A stretch of 64,000 nucleotides of DNA from Chryseobacterium contaminans (GTDB lineage: Bacteria; Bacteroidota; Bacteroidia; Flavobacteriales; Weeksellaceae): contig NZ_MAYF01000001.1 in the NCBI RefSeq assembly GCF_001684955.1, positions 1-64,000 on the forward strand, in the 5' to 3' direction. Made by a program: the position numbers and the translations under genes. Position 1 is the first letter of the stretch. Every line of letters starts with the position of its first letter. This document shows, piece by piece, positions 53,676-61,002 of this stretch. The notes below the pieces were generated by a model. It saw nothing but the letters and a program-made list of their open reading frames with translations, ran no database searches and was not told the DNA's origin.

Positions 53676-54921
53676 AAGTGCAGGGATCTTAATTATTAAA
53701 AGTAATAAAATTTTACTTGTAAAACCTAAAAATATTAATTCAGATAATAATTGGTCCATTCCTAAAGGTATTATTGATGAAGAAAATGATAAAAACATTA
53801 TTTTTACAGCTATACGAGAAACATTCGAGGAAACAGGTATTCTAATTCCGTATAACAAAATTGATCTTTCGCGCAGGTCGATAATAAGTTATGTTGATTC
53901 TAAGGGATTGCTTACAAAAGTTATATTTTACTTTATTGTAGAAATTTCAGAAAATGAGTATGCCCATTATAAAAGTGGGCATTTGATTGATTCAAATGAA
54001 ATTGAGACCTTCGATTTTTTTTCATTTAGAGAAGCTCGCAATAAAATTTACTGGAAACAATATTCAGTCCTAAATTTTTTAAAACCATCTTCTTTTTGTC
54101 TAAATGAACTTGAATTGCTTTTAAGTTTAGGATATATTTATAAAGTAAAACATCCAATTTTTCCACTCTGGCTTTACAATATTACTAGAAAATGTAAACT
54201 TTATAAGAATTGGAATTATACTACATTATCTTGTAGGGGATTGATATTGGATGATTCAGGGAAAATAATAGCTAGACCATTTAAAAAATTTTTTGAAAAG
54301 AAAGATATATATCCAGAAATCTTAGATGTTTTACCAATTTCAAATCGGAAGCGAAATAAGTTAGACGGTGGATTGGGAATTATGTACAAGTACAAAAATT
54401 ATTATCACTTATGTTCCAAGAATAATTTTAACCATTATATTGGTACTATAGCTACAGATTATTTTTATAACTCATTATTTCATTTAAATTTTGACTTTTG
54501 TGATAATCATAGCTATCTTTTTGAAATAATAAGTAACAAGGCTTCTTTCACAATTAATTATGAAATTACAAATTCTATTTTTCCAATAGGAGCTGTGAAT
54601 AAACAAACATCAAATAATAATTTTAAGCTGTTAGATCTTGTTAAAACGGAAGATATAACAGGGTTGACATCTGAAGGATATGTGGAATTTTATGAAGATG
54701 GAACAATGATTAAATATAAAGAAGAAAACTTTGAAAAAGAATACAATAATTTTAAGGCTTCAAAAAATGAATGTTTCTTTGATAATAATGATAAAACAAC
54801 AGATAATTTGTTGAGTCGAAAAAAGATATTAGATCATAAATCTAATAATGTCTTAACAAATTTGACAATATTTTTCAATACTGAAAGTAGGTATGTAGAA
54901 GAAATAAGATTTTGGATATAA
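53668..54921 (+). CDS. Nudix hydrolase fused to Rnl1-like ligase domain
   Basis: 417 residues. Residues 1-140 are a Nudix domain; the box PKGIIDEEN...RETFEETGI (32-58) keeps the catalytic RExxEExG but has two extra residues in its first part. Residues 155-360 are a second Rnl1-like domain: LSCRGLILDDSGKIIARPFKKF, KLDGGLGIMY with Lys231, YLFEIIS with Glu286, SEGYVEF with Glu336 and MIKYKEE with Lys349/351. It ends the operon. The fusion suggests hydrolysis of a nucleotide or cap-like group coupled to ligation. Confidence 0.82.
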   Translation: MIKSAGILIIKSNKILLVKPKNINSDNNWSIPKGIIDEENDKNIIFTAIRETFEETGILIPYNKIDLSRRSIISYVDSKGLLTKVIFYFIVEISENEYAHYKSGHLIDSNEIETFDFFSFREARNKIYWKQYSVLNFLKPSSFCLNELELLLSLGYIYKVKHPIFPLWLYNITRKCKLYKNWNYTTLSCRGLILDDSGKIIARPFKKFFEKKDIYPEILDVLPISNRKRNKLDGGLGIMYKYKNYYHLCSKNNFNHYIGTIATDYFYNSLFHLNFDFCDNHSYLFEIISNKASFTINYEITNSIFPIGAVNKQTSNNNFKLLDLVKTEDITGLTSEGYVEFYEDGTMIKYKEENFEKEYNNFKASKNECFFDNNDKTTDNLLSRKKILDHKSNNVLTNLTIFFNTESRYVEEIRFWI

Positions 54922-54965
54922 TTATTAGATAAAAAATGTTATTAGGGCGTTAGAAAAAAAGAGGT

Positions 54966-55052
54966 GTAGTTTCTTATAAGGGAAAAGATATAAGAAAAAA
55001 AATTGATCAATGTGCTTGTGAAAATAAATAAATCTAATCTTTAACTCTATAT
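54966..55052 (+). pseudogene. Remnant of the 59-residue gene at 55586
   Basis: The frame GTAGTTTCTTATAAGGG... reads VVSYKGKDIRKKID, then goes off course and stops. It parallels IVTYKGKDTRREFD of the gene at 55586, and the similarity continues at DNA level (TAAATCTAATCT in both). It is a decayed duplicate. Confidence 0.55.
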
Positions 55053-55110
55053 GAAAAATACCATACAACATATTTTATGTATACAATATGTACAAAAAAA
55101 TAAATAAAAA

Positions 55111-55131
55111 CTCCCTGCTAGGAACAGGGAG
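55111..55131 (-). terminator. Hairpin terminator of the small minus-strand gene
   Basis: A 7-bp stem CTCCCTG / CAGGGAG with a 7-base loop, 16 bases beyond the stop of the 42-residue gene. On the minus strand it is followed by a T-rich tract. Confidence 0.7.
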
Positions 55132-55146
55132 CAAACAAAAGGTTGA

Positions 55147-55275
55147 TTATTTTATTTCAATTATGAAAACGTATACTCCTCCTTTTGGGTGGTAAATAGT
55201 TTTACCGTTTTTCTTGATAGACTTGGTGAAAATCTTTTTGTAAGTTTTACCGTCTTTTTCAAAAATTTCCATCAT
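55147..55275 (-). CDS. Small 42-residue hypothetical protein
   Basis: The minus-strand frame from ATG 55275 encodes EIFEKDGKTYKKIFTK...GGVYVFIIEIK, with two consecutive Met codons at the start. It is basic and beta-rich, and resembles very short flavobacterial proteins with KxGKTYKKIFTKxI...GGVYVF. Its own terminator supports expression. The function is unknown. Confidence 0.5.
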   Translation of the reverse strand: MMEIFEKDGKTYKKIFTKSIKKNGKTIYHPKGGVYVFIIEIK

Positions 55276-55585
55276 TATGAATTTTTGAAGTTTAACAAAA
55301 TACGAACATTTCAGGTTGTGGCCTGGGCTGTTTTAATTTCATGCTTAGTATTAGAACCTGTGAAATATTCACATAACCTTCAGTAAGGTAAATATAGTTG
55401 TAAAGAGAGACGATTTTTTTGCAATTTATTTGTATACTTTAATATGCAAAAATGGTAGAAGATAAATGAATCAATTATGGATAGTCAGAATAAATAATTG
55501 ATAGTTTTTCAAGGCTGATTTGCAAAACTTCTAAATGGATGCATGAAAAATGAGTTTTGTATATTTGAAGACAAATGTGAATTAT
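55276..55585. other. AT-rich gap without a supported gene
   Basis: 310 bases between the small minus-strand gene and the 59-residue gene. The only frame (forward, from 55189) is antisense to the small gene and lacks any feature of a protein. Nothing else stands out. Confidence 0.4.
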
Positions 55586-55765
55586 ATGACAACAGCAAAG
55601 TTAAAACAAGTTATCCACACTTCAGGCAAAAGAGCCATCGTTACATATAAAGGAAAAGATACAAGAAGAGAGTTTGATGAGAGTATTAGCCTTAAAAAAG
55701 TAAATCTAATCTCCAACTTTATAGGTGATAAAATAGAAGAAATAAAAACGATTTTAGCAAGCTAA
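55586..55765 (+). CDS. Hypothetical 59-residue protein
   Basis: MTTAKLKQVIHTSGKRAIVTYK from the ATG at 55586; a frame from 55550 adds 12 unlikely residues. It is basic, likely beta-alpha, with no recognised family. A decayed relative at 54966 implies a local duplication. Confidence 0.45.
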   Translation: MTTAKLKQVIHTSGKRAIVTYKGKDTRREFDESISLKKVNLISNFIGDKIEEIKTILAS

Positions 55766-56040
55766 AATTTGTTCATTCTTATTTGATAAATCTTAGCCCT
55801 CATATATTATTTATGAAAACCTGTAATTTTACTGGCAGATTAAATTGTTTGTTGTTTTGTCCTATCTACTTTGCTAAGTGAATTGTGACTAGTGGAGGAA
55901 GCAGAAATTCTATTTAATAATGAACTATAGATATTGTTAGCCTTAAAGTAACTATATAAAATTATAACATTCGTTTTTATTAAAAGGCACTTTATGGATA
56001 TCCGTAATCATTTTTTAATTATTACTATTAAATTTGAAGT

Positions 56041-56232
56041 ATGGAAGTTAAAACAATAAAATTAACAGAAGTAGAAATAATGGATATTTATCATGGATTA
56101 ATAATAGCAATGAAACAACTTGACCTATATAAAAATGGAAAAGGGAGTGATAGTAGATTAGCTGATAGATTAGAATCTATTTCGAGAAAATTAGAAAAAC
56201 AATCAAGAAAAACTGAATCAAAATCAACTTAA
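56041..56232 (+). CDS. Hypothetical 63-residue helical protein
   Basis: MEVKTIKLTEVEIMDIYHGL and a Lys/Ser-rich tail form a small helical hairpin. No family is recognised. It precedes a strong hairpin at 56281 that would end its transcript. Confidence 0.45.
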   Translation: MEVKTIKLTEVEIMDIYHGLIIAMKQLDLYKNGKGSDSRLADRLESISRKLEKQSRKTESKST

Positions 56233-56280
56233 TAATTATTTTGATAATAAAAATATAACATTAGAGGGAGTTCTTTTTTT

Positions 56281-56316
56281 ACATTTTCCAGAAAAATTCA
56301 TTTTTCTGGAAAATGT
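56281..56316. terminator. Perfect 16-bp hairpin, probable bidirectional terminator
   Basis: ACATTTTCCAGAAAAA and its exact complement are separated by TTCA. It sits between the convergent 63-residue gene and the 1100-residue defence gene, and A/T-rich arm ends give a U tract in both directions. Confidence 0.75.
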
Positions 56317-56375
56317 TTATTATTTATAAATATAATTCTAAGAAATCATATTCTAAAGTTGAGTTGAATCCTTGC

Positions 56376-59300
56376 TTAGTTCATTTTCTCAGAATTTACA
56401 AAATTGTCTATAAACTCTTTAAAATTCAAAACGGTTTCTCTTTCCATATTCCAATGCTGCTGATTTATAATGTATCTTATGTCAGTTCCTTCTATAGTTG
56501 CAGAAATTCCATTGGTTTCATCTTTTTTTGATGCTTCATTGTGCAAACTAGTAATTTCTCTTATTTTCTTTACTTTTAAATATAAAAGTTCTGAAATATT
56601 AGTTACAAATCTAGCATTTTGAAGAATTGTAGTTTCATCAATTACATCTGAAAAAAGTGGGACTACACATAATATATAATTTTTATTTTCAAACGATGTT
56701 TCTCCTTGTGTTTTTGTCATACGGACCTCTGTGGATCTGGAGGATTTAATTTCAATAACGAATTTTCTATTGTCTGGTAAATCCAATAATAATTTATGTG
56801 GAAAATCACATTCAATAATAAAATCACTACCAATCGGTTCACGATATATTTGATATTGTGGTATATTTTCAAATGCTTTTCTAAAAGCAGTTTCAACTGC
56901 AGTTCCAATTTCATTATTCGTTTTAGTAAGTTCTTCCTGCTTAATTTTATCCTCATATATTTTAATAAAAGCAGAATCACTAAGAAGTCTTTTAACTTTT
57001 TCAGGAGTAAGGGATTTGTTCATTAAAATAGAAACATAAGATTGATCCCAGCTTATTCTTTCTTCTTCATTATTTCCTGCTCGAATATTTCTTAAAAGAT
57101 CTCCAACCCCAATATCGAGAAAATGTAGCAAACGTGAAACGTTTTGTTTTTCCAGAGAATTATATAGAATATTTTCATCTCCCTCTTGATATGAAAAATA
57201 TGGAAGAAGAGACTCTACTGATGGCTTTTTTGCAGTGTTTGCCTGATCCTTAACCCAGTCTCTGTTTTTAATATCTCTTAGCCAATGACTTGGGTATACA
57301 CCCACTCGTTGACATTCACCATCACTCTGTATATTTACTTCTGTTCTTGTGAATCCATATATATCTTCTTCTAAAAGAGTTTCTACTATAAATTTTAATA
57401 ATAATTGCGTTCTTATTCTTGAACCTCTTGCTTTATCAATTACATTTTTATCTTTCGGAAAACTAAAATAAGCAACTTTACTCATTAGTATAGGTTCTAC
57501 CAATGACCATTCACTATTTTCATGTTTTGAAATAGTTTCTTTATCTACTCGCCTTGTAACCATTGTTTTAATGTCTGAAGATTTAATTTCGTCTTTTACC
57601 CAATATAATGGTGAACCCAATACAAAATTTTTATTTTGCGCTTTTTCTATAATATTATCTGAAAATATTATAGAGTTATCGTCATGCAGAATATAATCAG
57701 CAGGAAATAAATCATTGTAGTCTCGGAAATTAGTTTTCCATTTAGATTCTGGTAAAAGAAAAGGCTCATTTGTATTTTGAAATCTTTCCCACTTATCACT
57801 TTTCATTTTTACAGGATATCCTATTAATTCGTTCCATCTTTCATTTTCCATTAGCCAACCTAATAAGCTAATTGTTGCTTTTTGAAACTCAAAGTTAGCC
57901 TTGTCAATTTGTGTTTTTTTTATATGAGTTATCAATGACGATACTAAAGTATCTTTATCAAAATCGGAAAGCTTATGATCTTGTGAATTTATGGTTATAT
58001 CTTTGTGAAGTAAAACCGGACGGACAGGTATGAATACATTTTCTCCGATATCTTTAAGCTTTTCGTCAATCTCTTGGGTTGATCCTAAAATTTCTTGCTT
58101 TAAATTTGCTGATTTCTTTAAAATGTTATTTTGATTGGGTAGAATTGCAAATTCATTCCAATATTTTTCAAGTTTAAAATGTTCTAATGTTAATATGAGA
58201 GATTTTATAAATTCTAATTTATCCAAATCAATAACAATAAGTTCTGAAAGTTTATTTTCAGGAATATCATTTATATAATTACAAAGCTTTTGTATCGTGA
58301 AAGCTATTGGAGATAATGTAGAAACGAAAGATTGTCTATTATAAAGTATATCTTGCCAATACCGGGCTAATTGCTGTTCAGGTATTTTGTGTGAAAATAA
58401 ATAATCACATAATTCCCAAATTCTTTTTGCATCTTCCTTATCTTCTGTTTCAGGAAAGGGAATAAATGCTTCTGTAAATTTTAATTCTTCACAATTTTTT
58501 TTTGAAACTTTTATTAAAGGTAGATCATCAAGGCTATTAAAAATATTTAATATTTGTGCTTTATACCAATCACTGTCAATCCACTCTATAGGTCTAAAAG
58601 CTCCAAAATTTACTAAAAGGTGGGGATTTTCTATTCTACTATCAATAATTTCATAACAGAATTTTATGTATTCTTTAAAAGCCTTTTCTAAAAGCTCTTT
58701 GTTTTTTATAGTTTGTGATGTTTGGCTATCTGCATTTAACCATAACTTTTCTCTTTCTGAAGAAGGCTCAAAGTATTCACTATTGATTAAAAAAGGTAAT
58801 GAAAATGCATTGTCGGTACCTATTAGTGGAAATGTAAGAAATAATCTAGGAACATTTAATGGCAGCTCTTTTATTTTGTTTTGTTCATCCAATGGTATCG
58901 CTAAAACGATTTCATTCTCACTATCAGTATGAAGCCACATTTTGTAAGCAATAGGGAGCTGATTTCGGGATGATTCAAAAAGAATTGTTTTAAATTTATC
59001 ATTATCATCAGCTTTTTTTAAATAAGAATTTATAACGCCTTTATCATTAATTGAAACTTTATTTATTTTATCTGAAAAAATGAGGACATACGGCATTAAA
59101 TTAGGAAGATTTTCTAATATCGCTTCAATTGTTGTTGGTATTCCAGGAGCTAGATCTATGTATTTAAATATAGTGTGATTGAGTTTTGGATCAATACTGA
59201 CTGAATTTATAAAATTTTTCCATGAGGCGCTGAGTGATCTTGCCATTTCGGCATCATTATTTCCTTCTCGCGTTAGTTCAAAATCAAAGGATCCACCGTC

Positions 59301-59678
59301 TTTAATACATCCTTTAATTTGCACCCTTTTTGACAATAGGTGTGTTGTCATAAAACCTGTACCAAACTTTCCTCTTTTACCTGAAAATGGAGGTTTTGAT
59401 GATCCATGGAAAATCAGATGTGTAATTTCATCTTCAGTAAAAGGTTGGCCATTATGTTCAAAAGAAAGAACATTATCTTCAAAAGTAATAATAATTTCAG
59501 AAGCGTTAGCATCTTGAGCATTTTGCATTAATTCCCAAATCCATCTTAATCGATGTTTAGGGTCATTCTCCAAACTTTTAATATGTTCATAAATTGTATG
59601 CGCATTATTACTTACGATCACTTTGTCTTTTATTAAATTAAGATGTGATGTAGTATTATTGATTTCATTATTAAGCAT
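56376..59678 (-). CDS. Sacsin-like GHKL ATPase with C-terminal endonuclease-like domain
   Basis: 1100 residues. The N-terminal GHKL (Hsp90-type) ATPase shows the N-box WELMQNAQDAN at 48-58, the G1 region FEHNGQPF at 73-80 and the lid GKRGKFGTGFMTTHLLS at 100-116. A long helical middle follows. Near residue 950-1010, GSDFIIECDFPHKL and KFVIEIKSSRSTEVRM form a PD-(D/E)XK-like core similar to DUF3883. This architecture is common in anti-phage and restriction islands. It is divergent from the DUF4007 operon. Confidence 0.8.
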   Translation of the reverse strand: MLNNEINNTTSHLNLIKDKVIVSNNAHTIYEHIKSLENDPKHRLRWIWELMQNAQDANASEIIITFEDNVLSFEHNGQPFTEDEITHLIFHGSSKPPFSGKRGKFGTGFMTTHLLSKRVQIKGCIKDGGSFDFELTREGNNDAEMARSLSASWKNFINSVSIDPKLNHTIFKYIDLAPGIPTTIEAILENLPNLMPYVLIFSDKINKVSINDKGVINSYLKKADDNDKFKTILFESSRNQLPIAYKMWLHTDSENEIVLAIPLDEQNKIKELPLNVPRLFLTFPLIGTDNAFSLPFLINSEYFEPSSEREKLWLNADSQTSQTIKNKELLEKAFKEYIKFCYEIIDSRIENPHLLVNFGAFRPIEWIDSDWYKAQILNIFNSLDDLPLIKVSKKNCEELKFTEAFIPFPETEDKEDAKRIWELCDYLFSHKIPEQQLARYWQDILYNRQSFVSTLSPIAFTIQKLCNYINDIPENKLSELIVIDLDKLEFIKSLILTLEHFKLEKYWNEFAILPNQNNILKKSANLKQEILGSTQEIDEKLKDIGENVFIPVRPVLLHKDITINSQDHKLSDFDKDTLVSSLITHIKKTQIDKANFEFQKATISLLGWLMENERWNELIGYPVKMKSDKWERFQNTNEPFLLPESKWKTNFRDYNDLFPADYILHDDNSIIFSDNIIEKAQNKNFVLGSPLYWVKDEIKSSDIKTMVTRRVDKETISKHENSEWSLVEPILMSKVAYFSFPKDKNVIDKARGSRIRTQLLLKFIVETLLEEDIYGFTRTEVNIQSDGECQRVGVYPSHWLRDIKNRDWVKDQANTAKKPSVESLLPYFSYQEGDENILYNSLEKQNVSRLLHFLDIGVGDLLRNIRAGNNEEERISWDQSYVSILMNKSLTPEKVKRLLSDSAFIKIYEDKIKQEELTKTNNEIGTAVETAFRKAFENIPQYQIYREPIGSDFIIECDFPHKLLLDLPDNRKFVIEIKSSRSTEVRMTKTQGETSFENKNYILCVVPLFSDVIDETTILQNARFVTNISELLYLKVKKIREITSLHNEASKKDETNGISATIEGTDIRYIINQQHWNMERETVLNFKEFIDNFVNSEKMN

Positions 59679-60120
59679 ATATAACTATTAGTTTTACGTG
59701 AAATTATATATAAATATTCGATATGGCAATTTTAAATTAATGTTTATATGGTTTTTAAATTTGACAATTAGGGAAAACCGTAATTTATTATGTTATTGTA
59801 TTATTAACTTTATTATTTAGTATTGATAGCTAGATGATGTTTGTCAATTGCATTGTATTGATATATAGCGTGTTGTGGTGTTTTTTTTATTCGTATTTTA
59901 TTTAAAAAATTAAACGACAAAATAATACGTCATCTTTTGGCGCATTAGAAATTTATATTTGTAAATATGTATGTTTTTATATTGTAAGGGTACATCATAT
60001 AATGAGTTGAACTTCATTTAATTGATGTTTTCAGTTGAAAAAATTGGTTTTTATTATAAATGGATGAAGTCATCCATTTAAAAATTTATTAACTTGCAGT
60101 GCTAAACTAATACAATAAAA
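59679..60120. promoter_or_regulatory. Divergent promoter region of the defence locus
   Basis: 442 AT-rich bases between two divergent genes. TATATTTG at 59954-59961 is a perfect plus-strand -7 box, but it is 160 bases from the DUF4007 start. The striking feature is the palindrome at 60057-60080. No ORF is present. Confidence 0.4.
60057..60080. promoter_or_regulatory. Palindromic operator candidate before the DUF4007 operon
   Basis: TAAATGGATGA and TCATCCATTTA are perfect 11-base arms separated by AG, 40 bases upstream of the DUF4007 ATG. There is no T tract after it, so repressor binding is more likely than termination. Confidence 0.6.
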
Positions 60121-61002
60121 ATGTTAAAATTTTCAGGGCATGACACATTTCATTGCAGACAACAATGGTTGTTTAAAGGAGTTCAAATCATTGATAATGA
60201 AGGTATTGCTGTTTTTCATAAGCCCGAAATTGCTATATCTAGATTGGGCGTAGGAAGAAATATGGTTCAGTCTATTCAACATTGGCTTAAAGCATTTGGA
60301 TTGATTAATGAGAACCATGAGATTTCAGAATTTTCGGAAAAAATATTTTTGGCTGAAAATAAATATGATCCATTCTTAGTAGATGAAGGCACTTTATGGC
60401 TTCTACAATATAAGATATGTCACACTAACTATGCGAGTATTTTTAATTTGATATTTTCAGAGTTCTTTAATGATAAGATAAGTTTAGAATTTTCAGAAAC
60501 TCAAGTAAAACAGTTTATTGCAAAAAAAATTCGTGATAGAAATATAAGAGAGGTCAGCGATAATACTTTAAGTTCAGACTTTAAAGTTTTTGTGAAATCC
60601 TATGCAAATCCTATAAAATCTCTTAAAACAATAGAAGATGACTTTAACTCTCCATTTTTAGAACTTAACTTGATTTCTCAGTTGTCACACAAAAATGCTT
60701 TAGGAGAAACTGTTTACAGAATTAATCGAGAGAGTCAAAAACGTATTCCTACCTCTATTTTTGCTTATTGCATATTAGACTATCTTGGGGGGAGAATTGT
60801 TGTAAGCTATGATGAAATTAGAGATACAATTGGGTCTTATTTTTGCCTTTCTAACGATGGTCTTGATGAATTAGTAGATTCTCTTTGTTTAGATTATAAA
60901 GAGTTTATTTATAAAAACGATGCAGGAATAAGGCAGCTACAAATAAAAAATATCACAGAAGATTATCAGAATAATTTATTAGAATTACATTATGGGCTAT
61001 AA
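60121..61002 (+). CDS. DUF4007 family protein
   Basis: 293 residues. The start LKFSGHDTFHCRQQWLFKG, then ISRLGVGRNMVQSIQHWLKAFGL, are the hallmarks of DUF4007. From memory, this family sits beside DndC-like PAPS-reductase and ATPase genes in DNA phosphorothioation-type defence islands; no such reductase is visible before the window ends. It overlaps the following ATPase gene by 11 bases, so the pair is translationally coupled. Confidence 0.82.
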   Translation: MLKFSGHDTFHCRQQWLFKGVQIIDNEGIAVFHKPEIAISRLGVGRNMVQSIQHWLKAFGLINENHEISEFSEKIFLAENKYDPFLVDEGTLWLLQYKICHTNYASIFNLIFSEFFNDKISLEFSETQVKQFIAKKIRDRNIREVSDNTLSSDFKVFVKSYANPIKSLKTIEDDFNSPFLELNLISQLSHKNALGETVYRINRESQKRIPTSIFAYCILDYLGGRIVVSYDEIRDTIGSYFCLSNDGLDELVDSLCLDYKEFIYKNDAGIRQLQIKNITEDYQNNLLELHYGL

